DNA of 64,000 nt from Myrica gale (taxonomy: Eukaryota; Streptophyta; Magnoliopsida; Fagales; Myricaceae). The notes below the pieces were generated by a model. That model was not told the DNA's origin. It did no database searches and saw nothing but the letters and a program-made list of their open reading frames with translations. Made by a program: the position numbers and the translations under genes. The stretch spans positions 20,653,001 to 20,717,000 of the forward strand of contig OZ005610.1 in assembly GCA_963930655.1 (NCBI GenBank). Direction: 5' to 3'. Below, one piece after another: positions 22,223 to 34,218 of this stretch (position 1 is the first letter of the stretch; every line of letters starts with the position of its first letter).

Positions 22223-22440
22223 GTACTACAAGAAATATTGGCTCTAACAGCGCCAATTTTCGTTGGCAAAAGTATGCAAAATCATTGGTAAAGCCCTTTC
22301 CCAATTGCTCCATGTCGTCAAAGACGTCGTTGTGGTTGTCTAGTGAACAATAGGCTTCCAAAACAACAAAATTGTCTCTTCGCAATAGATCTTTCACGTC
22401 GACTAGCATTTACCACCATAGGGTTAAGAATCAGCTGCTA
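22223..22440. mobile_element. Possible CACTA-like left terminus
   Basis: The U-repeat is interrupted exactly where tACTACAAGAAATATTGGC begins, a near match to CACTACAAGAAA-type ends. The following bases contain a cgccaattttcgttggc-type hairpin, often seen in subterminal regions. Without the second end, the assignment is tentative and the right limit arbitrary. Confidence 0.35.
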
Positions 22441-22517
22441 AAGGCTAGCTGGTCGTTGCAAGAAAACAAAATCTGCGAGTACAGAGGTTCTTCTTCGTTA
22501 ACACCAAATTTATCAAT

Positions 22518-22991
22518 TTAATTGTAAAGTTCAATAAATTCATGCATGATACGAACAAATAGGAAGTTTGAATTTGCTACTAAATTGACATTGGCTAGTG
22601 TAGAATAAAGTTTACGTTTTATAGCGTGAAAGTTTATTTCTTTGGTTGTTTTATTTTTTCCTACTACAAAAGTTGCTACATAAGGCAAGACAATTCTCCT
22701 TTTAAAATGTCTATATGGTAAATACTTTTGAGATATTGGGAATGAAAGAATTGTAAAAGTTTTGTAGCAATTGTTGTTTAAATGTATAAAGTTATTAAAT
22801 ATCAATGTCCCTAAGGCAAATTGGAATAAAGGTAGATACAAAGTATTTTGTAACCATCTATCATTGGCACTTTGAATAAGATTGGACATTGGCTTGGCAA
22901 TAGGATTACTTAGTCGATACTTAAAGTAATCCAGTTTTTGGAGCATTAAAAGGCTGTAAATAAAGTCATTTGATTTTTCCTTAGAAACCAA
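22518..22991 (-). other. 157-codon open frame of unknown significance
   Basis: The longest unexplained frame in an AT-rich interval. It reads basic and hydrophobic with N- and F-rich stretches and contains no motif I recognise. Its composition matches the surrounding AT-rich DNA, so an accidental frame or a decayed transposon remnant is more likely than a gene. No splice partners were found. Confidence 0.2.
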
Positions 22992-24060
22992 TGATTACAA
23001 CTTTATCTGCAGTCATATTGACTATTTTATCGCATGCTATGAAATTATTACACAGGCATTAAGGTTGAAACTTTGGTCTCAAGTTTGTCGATTATATAAT
23101 GAGACCTATCAAGCTATTCTTGGATACTTTTGCTTTAGTTTTTTTCAACAAGATCAAAAAGCAGAAACATGTATATCGACATAAAGTATCTTAGAAGACA
23201 CTTGGTTTTTATTTGAGTATTCAAGTACTGAATTATACATTGTGGATCCCATGATTGAAAGTTATCGAGCGGTACTACAGTATAAAGTCATGCGGAGGAA
23301 ATGAGACTTATTAATTCAGTTTATGCCCAATCTCTCTATTCTGGTATATAGACATACAGTTTATATTGTTGGAGAATAAATATACATTTGTGCACAAAAG
23401 GTGTTGTTAATTGTTTTATCCATGGAGATAAACATAATGTTGGACCCGAATTACTTATTGGAAGTTCATTCATAAAGTTATAACTCATAAAGTACTCATG
23501 AAGAGGGTGTTGTGTATGATGATTCGATGATAAGAGTCTTACTGCTATGATTTGTGCATGATATTATTTATTTGAGTGGAAGTGTTTCAAAACTAGTAGG
23601 AATGAATATAGTAATGGTCGTACAAAAGTGTCAATCACTCAATTAAGTAATTTACGTGTTATATGGACCAACTGGGAGAATGTAAAATATTGTGAATATT
23701 TTCCTTATGGTGGCACACATATCTAGCGTATAAGGTTTTGAATTTAAATCATGGGTGTTTTGAATTCTATTTCTATCAATTATTAGTTTTAAATATTTAA
23801 ATTTTAAATAGAATCTTATTCCTTGATGGGAGAAATAACTGCAGTAAAATTCTGATCAGGGGTCCCTAGCCTAGCCTATAAAATAAAGGCTTATGTATTC
23901 TATTAATACGGCTAATACAATTAAGGAATAGGCTAGAAGAACTCTATCACTAACTTTTTTTTTCTTTTGCAGTACAAAGGTAAACACTTGAGCACTTATA
24001 GTTGGACGTACGTCGATCTAAATTCTGCTGTGGAAATTTAATTTGTTTCAATAAATACTC
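22992..24060. other. AT-rich intergenic sequence
   Basis: No recognisable coding or repeat-terminal structure. Short frames are interrupted frequently on both strands. Confidence 0.45.
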
Positions 24061-24640
24061 CGATCCACCTTCCATTTTTCTGAAAAGAGGGGAAAAATGA
24101 AAAAATAAAATAAAGAAAAAGGTAAGAATTGCTGGAAACGTAAGCCATATTCCTGATGCTTTTATTTTGGGATGTATGTGCATTAATTTGTGTCTCTCCA
24201 TTTCCTATGGGAGAAGGTGGCTTTAATTTCACTGCATTTATGTCACAGAAATCATTACCCGTCATCCAAAACCATTGAAAAAGTGAAAATCCCGGTATGA
24301 ATTTGGATTTCATGAAGAAGCAAGGTCCCAACTTACTGAGGTACCTGTAATTTCAGATTGCGAATCTTCTCAAGCACAACTTAAGTTTGTGTTGGTAAAG
24401 ATTCGGACAAGGGTGAGGATTCTAACCTCAGGAAGCATAAGAGAGTAGGTGTTGATCTGAAGCAGCGGGATAGAGGAACTCCCGAACATTTGGCCATCTC
24501 GGAGGATTGGTTAGAGCTGAAGTTTTCTTCATCAGCTCAAGCGTTTGAGAATGCTAGGCGCCCATCATCTAATGATCAGCATTCAGCATGGTTTGATGGG
24601 CGCCTAGCATTCTCAAACGCTTATGTTTAATAAAAAAATT
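24061..24640 (+). repeat. U-repeat copy 7
   Basis: Contains the tgcattaatttgtgtctctcc block, a TAFMSQKSLPVIQNH-type block (about 24230-24280), GMNLDFMKKQGPN, and 24466-24580 with RDRGTPEHLAISEDWLELKF then SSSAQAFENARRPSSND. The piece gcgcctagcattctcaaacgc at about 24600 is a short inverted repeat of 24555-24575. Intermediate exons seen in copy 5 are missing. Confidence 0.55.
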
Positions 24641-24799
24641 AAAAGACAGATTTAAAAAGAAGATTTACTAGTTTTAAAATGTAAGACACTTTTAAAAAAG
24701 TAGAATTGTATTTTACAATTTACCTAATTAAGTTTCAGTTGACCATATTTTATAAAATTGTTCGAATAGTCGAAAGTATAGAAAGTACTTTATATAAAA

Positions 24800-24920
24800 C
24801 AAAATACAAAAAAACAAACAATGCATATCCAACTATGAAATATTGTAGTTCTCAATTGCCTAGCCTTTCAAATATCTACTCCAAATCTTTTGGTGAAAGA
24901 GGGTTGTTCATTGTAATTAC
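24800..24920. repeat. Dispersed repeat, partial inverted copy C
   Basis: The reverse complement matches the start of copies A and B (gaacaaccctctttcaccaaa; gagaactaca). The rest is lost. Confidence 0.55.
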
Positions 24921-26717
24921 ATGCAAATTCTTACAAGATTTTCTCTCGCTTGTGCCAAATGTGATAAATACAAACGTTATTAACTTTTTCTTTGAAGAAT
25001 TATACTATAGGGACAGTATTATTTTGAACTGTGAGCATTTTGGCTACTAGAAGAGCGGCCTCTGTCATGGAGTTGTGGTACCCCATCCTACTTACCAGCT
25101 TTTGAGGTAGCGCATCCCCACGCTATGAACTTGGGTTGTCTCGGCTATTGTTGGACCATAAGAAACAGACAAATGGTCATAAAGCTAGCTTCATCAAACA
25201 CCCTACCTAATTTGAACTAAACACCCCACTAGTGAAAAGAAATGCCATTCAAATGCCAACAAGATTATCGGATATGAAACGCGACATTTCGTCTAACCAA
25301 TTATGCCATTCATTTTTTGACGAATTCATGAAGCATCAGTGTGTAAGGTTGGACCACAAACAAGATACATGCATATATCTCTTCTATACCAAACACGAAC
25401 ACGAACACGAACACATACCTATGCACGATGTATATATGCACATACATATATATGTCCTGTGTGTATATCATGGAAAGTCATGTACGTATTAATCTATGCA
25501 TTTTTCTGGTTTGGGAAATGGGAAGAACGAGTCAGTACTACTGCATCGAGCTAGGAAGAGTCCAAAATGAGAAGAAGAATCCTCAGGGAGGTCATCTTAG
25601 TTATTATATGTGTTAATTAGTTGTTTCTTAGTTGCTATTTAGAGAATGGGGACGGCATTAGCGGCATAATTAGTTTCTCAGTGGACAGAAAGGCAGCTTA
25701 TGTAATTGGATTCGCTCTTGCATCACATAGGTAGGAGAAGAGGAAGACCAATAACTTTTCCTTCATTTTCTTATAAGAATCTGTAAGAAAGTCTCCCTTC
25801 AGAAACTTTGATTAATTGAGTACTGATGAGGAAAGATCCACCGTCGATCTGATAGTATAATCTTGTAGAAAAATACTAATTAAGGAATATATATAATATG
25901 TTCAGACAAGTACTTGTAAGTACGTAGTAGGACATGCTATATTACGTGAGCTTAACAGGCTACCGAACGATTCTGTACGTCAAAAGAACATAAAAAATCG
26001 AGTTCGACAGATCATGACCTTCGAACCAAGAACATCTGATCACTGTCCAACTAGGATTTGTTTTTCCAATTCAATTTTTGAGGTAATAAAAGAATATAGC
26101 ATTAGTTGAATAGCGCACCCTTTTTTTTTAACACTTATTTTACGCCGTTAAAAATTTTCATCAATTTTAATGGGAATTAATTTTTTTTACCTCTAAAATT
26201 AAAATTTTAATCACATAAATTAAATAGTTACTGTTAAAAACATTATAAGGATAAAATTGACATTTCGCGCGTATTTCATCTTTTTCTCTTGAATTTTTAA
26301 TACTTTATTACCTAAATTAATTTCATGCTTCATTGGACAATTTTAGTATAGTTAATGACTCAGGATTTATATAATTATAAGATAATCATTATTATCCGAT
26401 TAACGTGAAAAATCTTGTGTACCCACCGAATTGTATCGATTGTTTTTAACTAGATAACTCTTAAGTACTTGAAATAATTTCACATCACAACATCAGATAA
26501 ATCAGCAGATCATAAAAAAACTTAGATTATGATGATGATCTTGTAGCCAAATCATAACTAAAAAATATAGTAACTTTTTATCAAGCTGCATGGCTGCATA
26601 CGCTTATAATTATATAATAACTTGCACGGTGATATTTATTGTAGCATTTTCCAAACCCAGAATTCATGGTCTAATTAGCTCTTACTCTCTCACTTGTATA
26701 CCACGGCCCTCAATTAA

Positions 26718-26786
<69 letters not shown>

Positions 26787-28200
26787 AGTATCTGGAAAAT
26801 TAATTACTTTCTCGTGTTAGGAAAATCTTCCCCCGCCCCTCCATGACAAGCTGCTAATATCTTCAGAGTACTCAGGTGATCAATTATCTCTATAAATTAG
26901 ATCCTGCCATGTAATGTACCAATGGGATAAGTACTTCCAATAATCCTATCTAATAATAATTAGTATACTAACACATCAGATTGATCTTATCTAGTTTAGC
27001 TCTAAATTAAATGCAAAAAAAATCTTAATTTACGACCACATTTCCTATGCTACAAGAACATTAAAAATGGAAAGAAAGTTGAGGTTCAAATTCAATCCGT
27101 TTGCTTAGGTGTTGAATCATGTCTCCTTTAACGCAACTTCTATGCAGCAATTCAGAGTGCGACGTTGAACTTACGTGACTATATATATGTCTCTTGTGAG
27201 CCATAAGCAATCTAATCATTTCCCTTTTCTTTGTAAGACTGTACTAAAGTATGTTTTTCATGAATAGTTCTAAGCGGAAAAATTAAATAAGTTTTTAAAT
27301 TTTAAATTCACTAAATTAGTCGTTAAGTTTTAAAATCCTTCACATTTGAAGAGTCGTGGAAAGACTAAAGTCTTAATTAATTTGATGGATTTTAAAATTT
27401 TAAAATGTATTTAATTTTCGCACAAACTACCTATTCATCTCTTGTTTTCTACTAGATTTACGAAATTTTGTTAAATTTTTTATAGAAGGTTGATTTAGAG
27501 AAAAAAATAGGAAAATATTCAATTTCTAAGGTTGATTTCATATGTAAGTTAACTTGTCTACCTTATACTCCAATTTCTAAAGTTTCCCCTGCTTATCCAA
27601 GATTGAGACACGAGATGCGATGGGGGACGGGGTTTGTGAGGATGAGAAGTGGGTCCCGCTCTCAATTGTTACAATAAAACAACACAAAAATTAATACAAC
27701 TTTCAAAGAAGACCCATAAACGACTTCTCACATAAAAACATTTCTTTCAAATATATTTTATTTAAAATGTTTTTTTCTACGGGTGCTACCACTTTGACAT
27801 GAAAAATAAAAAATAAAAACACGTCGAACAAAAATTAACTCAATTATATTAACAGGGTAGACACAAAATAGTAAAAAGAGAAGGGTTCGTTTAATTCCAT
27901 GGAAGTCTAGTGTATAGTGTACAATAAAAAGGAAAAAACGAAAAGAAAATATCTATTACAGATTTACAGTTATGGAAAAAAAAACGATTATGTTTCCCAA
28001 ATGGGTACATAAATGTAATGCAAATAGACAACGTACCCCCAACAAATATAAATGTACTTTACTTCGAAGTTACGAAAATTGGACAGAAATTAAGAGGAGA
28101 TCATCATTCTTATCCCATTCTTTGATGAACATGGGTCTTGTTCTGAGCATAACTCTTGGCTGGGACCCTGAGGTTTTTATCCCTGTTTCTAAAACATAGG
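24921..28200. other. Intergenic DNA upstream of the WNK gene
   Basis: No gene found. Short simple repeats include cgaaca units at 25396-25415 and a long (AT)n at 26722-26783. The rest is unique-looking AT-rich sequence with some palindromic AAAATTTT stretches at 27290-27420. Confidence 0.5.
26722..26783. repeat. (AT)n microsatellite, about 31 units
   Basis: Uninterrupted alternating AT for about 62 bp. Likely hypervariable in length. Confidence 0.95.
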
Positions 28201-28259
28201 CTAACTGAAATCTCGCTCTCTCGTGTCTGTGTTTGTCACGTTCCGTCGTGGGTGGGTGC

Positions 28260-28528
28260 TCTGTTTGTGTCTACTTAAACATGTGACTCTGTTACAAAGC
28301 CTGGCCTTTTTCCTTTTATAAACTCAGAACTCTCTCTCCCGTGTAAACAATTGTTCATTTCCCCTCTCTCTCTCAGAAGGATTAGGGCAGTTTTGTTTTT
28401 GTATGATAAATCCTGTGTGTGTAGGTGTGTGTGTCAGAACAGTTGGAGGAGAAAGAGTCACAGGGGGGAACCCAATCATAGGAAGGGGTAAAAGAGAGCA
28501 AAAGAGAGTGAAGAAAAAACATTAGAGA
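28260..28528 (+). promoter_or_regulatory. WNK 5' leader and proximal promoter region
   Basis: Upstream of the chosen ATG is a purine-rich leader (agaacagttggaggagaaag and following). A ttttataaactc string at about 28315 could serve as a TATA element. A (CT)n run at about 28615-28636 lies within intron 1, not the leader. The transcription start is not determined. Confidence 0.4.
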
Positions 28529-31500
28529 ATGAATGGACTTGCACATCTTGAACCAGATTACTGTGAGTTTATTGAAGTTGATCCAACTGGCAGATATGGC
28601 AGAGTACACCTCGCTATCTCTCTCTCTCTCTCTCACTCTTGTTTAAGTCTGATCTTTGGCTCTTTGTTTGTTGCAGTACAATGAAATCCTTGGCAAGGGA
28701 GCTTCAAAGACAGTGTATTAATTCTGATCCTTATGTTACGTTCAAGTTTCAGGAGCACCCATTTCGGATTTTTCCTCAAATTGAACTTTTCGTGGTCCTT
28801 CATTCGATTTCTTCTATACCCATTTCAGATTTCTTCAGAGTTTGACCTCTTTTGGGTCTTTCTGTAAGGTTTTTTCAGTGGTCATTTGATAAAGCTGTCA
28901 GCTTGTGTCGTTTGATCATTGCAGTTACAGGGCGTTTGATGAATATGAAGGGATTGAAGTTGCTTGGAACCAGGTCAAGCTTTATGATTTCCTGCAAAGC
29001 CCTGAAGATCTTGAAAGACTCTACTGTGAGATTCATCTCCTCAAGACATTGAAACACAAGAACATAATGAAATTTTACGGTTCCTGGGTTGATACTGCGA
29101 ATAGGAACATCAATTTTGTTACGGAAATGTTCACTTCTGGGACTCTCAGACAGTAAGCAATTTTTTATTTTCCGGGGAAATTCTAATGATTATTGTTGTC
29201 TATTGCTTGTTCTTTCAGTTACTTTTGCTTTGCGGGTCTTTGGGAATTCTGACTACTTTGTTGCGGATTCCCTTTCTTGTTTACTGTTGATAGGTATAGA
29301 TTAAAGCACAAGAGAGTTAACATTAGGGCAGTAAAGCACTGGTGTAGGCAGATCTTGAGAGGACTTCTCTATCTTCATAGCCACGACCCTCCTGTGATCC
29401 ACAGAGATCTCAAGTGTGACAATATCTTTGTTAATGGGAACCAAGGGGAAGTGAAGATTGGTGATCTCGGCCTCGCTGCCATTCTCCGGAAATCTCCTGC
29501 GGCTCACTGTGTTGGTATATTTAACCGACACAAGTCCTATAAAATTTCTGCTTTAGATCAATATAAATAGTTGATAATCCATCGACAAGGATAGCTTGAA
29601 TGGAAGTTGGTTGAGACCTTGTTTTCTCTACAGAATTTACAATGAAGCAAGAAGCTGTATCTGTTCTAAAATGCACTTTTCTTTCAGGCGAATTCTTATG
29701 GTTTTGCAGTTCTTTTTCTACAGGGACTCCAGAGTTCATGGCTCCGGAAGTTTATGAGGAGGCTTACAATGAGTTGGTTGACATTTACTCATTTGGGATG
29801 TGCATCTTGGAAATGGTTACTTTTGAATATCCATATAGTGAATGTAGTCATCCTGCCGAGATTTACAAGAAAGTTATATCTGTAAGTCACCCCTCCCCAG
29901 CCAACCAAAAGAACAGGCATGCTTTTATTTGTTAAACGAGATGAAAAACCATTGATATCAATTGCTTTCTATATTCTTTTTTCAGGGGAAAAAACCAGAA
30001 GCTTTGTACAAAGTGAAGGATCCAGAAGTGCGACGATTTGTGGAGAAATGCTTGGTAACTGTGTCTCTAAGGCATTCTGCAAGAGAGCTTCTGGATGACC
30101 CTTTTCTTCAAACAGATGATTATGAATATGACTTGAGAGCAGTAGATTATGGTAGAGAACTAGATGAGAGTGGTTCCCTTGTAAGGCAGCCTTTCCTCGA
30201 ACGTCATTGCAGTAATAGCACATATAGTAACGGATACGTAAATGGTTGTGGTTTAGACGGTGAAAATGAATGGGGCTATCATCCATTTTCGATAGAACCA
30301 AATGGAATTGAACTTTTCGAGTACAATGATGATGAACATTCTGAGGATGTCGACATAAGTATCAGAGGGAAGAAGAGAGAGGATGGCGGCATCTTTTTAA
30401 GACTCAGAATTTCAGATAAAGAAGGTTGGGATCTCTTGTTTCTTACTCCCTTTGACTTTATTTTAAAGGAGTGATTTCTTATCCCTCCTAGTAGAAATAA
30501 AATGTGGCACCATGATCTTATATCTCTTTGCAGGCCATGTCCGAAACATATATTTCCCATTCGATGTTGAGATGGATACAGCATTCAGCGTGGCAACTGA
30601 GATGATTGCAGAACTAGATATTACCGATCAGGATGTGACCAGAATAGCAGACATGATTGATGGGGAAATAGCTTCCTTGGTACCTGGATGGAAACCCGGG
30701 CCTGGAATAGAGGAAACTCCCCGCTTTGCTAATCAAAATGTCTGTCATAATTGTGCTTCCAACCATACCTCTAGCGGCTCTTTCATGGATTTTCTGTCAA
30801 ATAATCAAGGCATCAGGAACTTTCAAGCTCTTCAATGTTGTCGACATGGATGTGCTGCTTCAACACATGGCCGGTTCGAGATCACATTCCAAGCTGAGGA
30901 GTCCGAGCATCATGCTACAGAGGGTGCACAGAATGTATCAAACCAATCAGACTGCTTCCATTGTCATGAAATCTGGGTTCAGCATGACAGCCCTGAATTT
31001 AGTTCAGTTGGCTCCGAACAGAACCATTCTTATGAAGAATGTGGGAAATTGAAGCAATCAATATTAGCCGATGATGAGAATGAGGGTAATGTAAACACAA
31101 AGAACGCATCCAAAGAAGGAAACTTCTTGGAAAAGTTATCAGGTTCCCATTCTTGCTCCTTGAACCCGCCGTTGTATTGTGACCCATCAGAAAATCATGA
31201 AAAAAAATCTGAGCAGGAAATGAGATGGCTCAAAGCAAAGTACCAAATGCAGTTGAGGGAACTTAGGGATCAACAGCTAGTACTTACTTCAAAATCCTCA
31301 ACTTGCGGGGATAGAGAAAACAGAGCAGATACTGAGATTTTGGCATCTTCAATATCAAAAACACGAAAAGCAGAGAGCAATGGAGCTCCCATGAAATCTT
31401 CGGCTTATGATGGGCGTTTTAGTTCCAATTGCAGAGCTCATGTCAATAAGAGCTGCCTCGATTTGAAAACGCAAAGAGCCCGAAATTGCGAGGCAATCAA

Positions 31501-31615
31501 GGATTCCCCTACTGCTGAGGACATAATCACTTGCAAGAGTTTCTACAGTGGGTCATTGCTTCCACAATCTCTGCACAGGACAGTTTCTCTGCCAGTTGAT
31601 GCTGTTGATGTATGA
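28529..31615 (+). CDS. WNK: WNK (With-No-Lysine) serine/threonine kinase, seven coding exons
   Basis: Exons inferred from GT-AG signals and frame: 28529-28603, 28677-28714, 28925-29152, 29294-29514, 29724-29881, 29986-30424, 30534-31615 (746 aa). The kinase domain covers about residues 24-285. The glycine loop is GKGASKTV and subdomain II reads VAWNQV, with N53 where other kinases have the ATP-binding lysine, the WNK hallmark. The catalytic loop is HRDLKCDN (D152), the metal motif is DLG (D171) and the activation segment ends GTPEFMAPE (about 188-196). A PF2/OSR1_C-like segment ([11 protein letters not shown] then [10 protein letters not shown]) spans about 376-445. The long C-terminal tail has Cys/His pairs and a predicted coiled coil ([20 protein letters not shown]). 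Plant WNKs act in the cytosol in ion, osmotic, clock and flowering-related signalling. It looks intact and is closest in style to the WNK1/WNK9/WNK4/5 group; I cannot fix the ortholog. Confidence 0.95.
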
Positions 31616-32099
31616 ATCTCTCAAGGCTCTCTATATTCTTTTATGTATTATTACGGTCATAGTGGGTGTAACATGACAAAAATGCACCCTTTTCGTCCAG
31701 GCAATACCAAATTCACCATATGTACTTCCAGATTCTCTCCTCTCCCCATGTCACAAACACTTGCATCCAATCACACACTGAATTCATCATTTGTAAAAGC
31801 GAGTAAATTTATGGTGTCAAAGTAAATAATTTCCGTGGCTTATGGTTTCAATAAGTGGGGATATACATAAGTTTTAAGGTCTGAAGGATCTCCAGGTGCA
31901 ATGAGTTGGTTGAGTTTTGTCCAAAACACCTAGAGGGTGCTAGAGTTGGTGCTTGTAGGATCTTCAAGTGCGGCTACATGGATGAGTCGTAACTTTCCCC
32001 TACTTAACACAGTCATGGATACGGGCACAAAACGAGAGCAGCAAGGTGCAGTGTTTCCAAGACTCATAACTTGGCTGAAGGTGAGTCCATATACGTCAC

Positions 32100-32140
<41 letters not shown>

Positions 32141-32690
32141 GAGGATAATTTTAATATGTAAGATCAACTAGATAATGTCTGCCAGCGTGAGAGAGGGGGA
32201 GAGGATGGAAGTGAGATGTTTGGCAACGTCGGTAGTTGGTGGCCCGCGAAAGCTTTCTCAAAGAACATCTCTCCTTCACCTCCTATGGTCCCCTCCACTT
32301 TATTATGTCAGCAAAGAGAAGTAAAAGCGAATGGCCCACCCAAAGTATCGCACTATCGTGTTCCATGCATGCTGATCAACTTGTAATCTGCTCGCTTTAT
32401 ACAATTCAATAATGAGGGGAAGGAAAAATGCCCTGCTGGTCATCTGGATTAGCCCACATGCATCCACATGACCAAGATGGTTCCCCCAATCTTCTTCTGG
32501 TCCACTCAATGACCTCACTTCGGCCAATTTGATGCAGACATCTAACATTATCAAAACCACCGCAGCAAACCCACCTTTGAAATAATTCCGAAGTTTGTAC
32601 CAAAACTGTACCTTATGAGTACTTGGTCTCTGGGTCAAAAATCAAGCCACGAACTTTCTGTCAGGCTTAAGAAATTGTGAAGTCCTTTGT
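31616..32690. other. WNK 3' flank and intergenic DNA
   Basis: Holds the WNK 3' UTR (extent unknown), an (AT)n tract at 32105-32140 and moderately GC-rich unique sequence at 32160-32640. The 111-codon minus frame at 32638-32303 has no family motif and is not called as a gene. Confidence 0.45.
32105..32140. repeat. (AT)n microsatellite
   Basis: Uninterrupted TA alternation of about 36 bp. Confidence 0.9.
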
Positions 32691-32691
32691 G

Positions 32692-32761
32692 ACTTAACTG
32701 TGTACCCAGAGACCACTAGATATATATATATATCTAGTGGTCTCTGGGTACACAGTTAAGT
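32692..32761. repeat. Perfect 70-bp palindrome
   Basis: The left arm starts ACTTAACTGTGTACCCAGAG and the right arm is its exact reverse complement ending CTCTGGGTACACAGTTAAGT, meeting in an AT-alternating centre. There are 35 bp per arm with no mismatch and no spacer. The bases outside (G at 32691, A at 32762) do not pair. A related string, ggtctctgggt, also occurs alone at about 32625. Confidence 0.95.
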
Positions 32762-34200
32762 ATATATATAGTTTTGTGCTTTAAATAACGAATCGAAGCC
32801 AACTCTTTTTATTTCTTATTTCTTAGAAAATCAAGCACTAAGGTATTCATTCAAGCTTAACTCATTTAACTATACAATCCAGCTCGAGTTAAATCTCGGC
32901 TCAAGAACGAGTTCAATTTTATATATCCACACGTGTTTAATTTCTTGAATGAGCTTGAGTTTTGTCTCAAGTTTTGTTAACTTAGTTTTTGTACAATAAT
33001 TTGATAACAATGTTAATGCAAATTAGCCACCTACCAATATGGATAAATCAGGAGTGGGAAAAAGTAAAAAAAAAATAACTAATTCGGTTGCTTTATTCGA
33101 TATTATCTGCTCTCTACCAACCAATATGGGTTGGTTTGGTGTCACATTAATATTTAGATAAATTACTATAATATATGAGAAAGATATTCAAAGTTAGCAG
33201 TATGTTTAGGTACGCCATGGTCAAAAAAGTAGATGGAAATGGAAATCCGATCAACTGTTTGGTCAGATGGTGCTAATCTAGTGATATAATCTATACACAC
33301 CACAATAAAATAGATAGAGATCCTTTTTAATTTTCTACTAGAATTGCATCATCAAATTTAGAGAGATAGACACAGTATATAGATATCACAATATGATTTA
33401 CATCATCTGATAATTAATATGGACAGTATTAAATGTTGTATGACTTATATATTATGTCTATCTATTTTCAAATGGAACCATTCAATTAAGACAATAAATT
33501 AAAAATAATCTTGATCCAAAATAGATAAAGATGCTCTCCAATCAGATACATATACATGAATACTAAACAAAACTCATCCAAGTAATTAGCTCAAAGTGAC
33601 AATCTTAAAGTATCCTAGGAATCCAAGATCAGATTTTACTTTTATGGAAGATAGTGATTTTTTTTTAAAAACAGACGAGACGAGATCCTCTGTAATTCGA
33701 GTGACCGAATTACAGAGACGAGAGTGAGGGAGAGAGAGAGAAGGGGATCCCGCTCAGGACCCACGCTGCCCGAACAGCTGCATTTCCTGAAGTGTGGTCC
33801 GAAGCGGGACTTCCTGTTGCCCTGCAATTCGAGGAGCCCGATCCGAACGGGGGAAGGGTGTCTGGTTTTTGTAGAAATCTAGGATTTAGGCTAAACCCAT
33901 TGGTGGATGCAAGGGGGGCCAACAGGGGCCCTGGCCTTGGTTGGCCTCATGGTTCACGTTTAATTTTTTTATATATACTCTTATATACTCTAACCAAACG
34001 GGTCCCCTTTAAATCTCACTACAAGCCTTATTTGATTTTGAGATTGTTGTACTCCAAATTCTTTTTCATATTATTGTGACTATTGATTATTGATTAAGTT
34101 TTAAAATTATATTAAAATTGTGATTAAGACTAGATAGTGAAATTGTGATTAGGGTCTTAGGTTGTGAAATTGTGATTAGGACAATAGGTTGTGACTTGTG
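32762..34200. other. AT-rich intergenic DNA with a 12-bp-arm hairpin
   Basis: Contains a TCGAG-rich decayed element at about 32795-32960 (similar in style to 51080-51850). A short stem-loop lies at 33688-33717 (ctctgtaattcg, 6-nt loop, cgaattacagag), and GC-rich sequence at 33720-33960 abuts a hAT remnant. No gene recognised. Confidence 0.4.
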
Positions 34201-34218
34201 AAATTAACTTGATAAATT

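Noticed and set aside
26590..26820. Open frame with a YIYIYI run
   Set aside because: Translation of the (AT)n microsatellite; not a gene.
32303..32638. 111-codon minus-strand frame near the WNK 3' flank
   Set aside because: No motif, no splice context, and poor resemblance to any known family.
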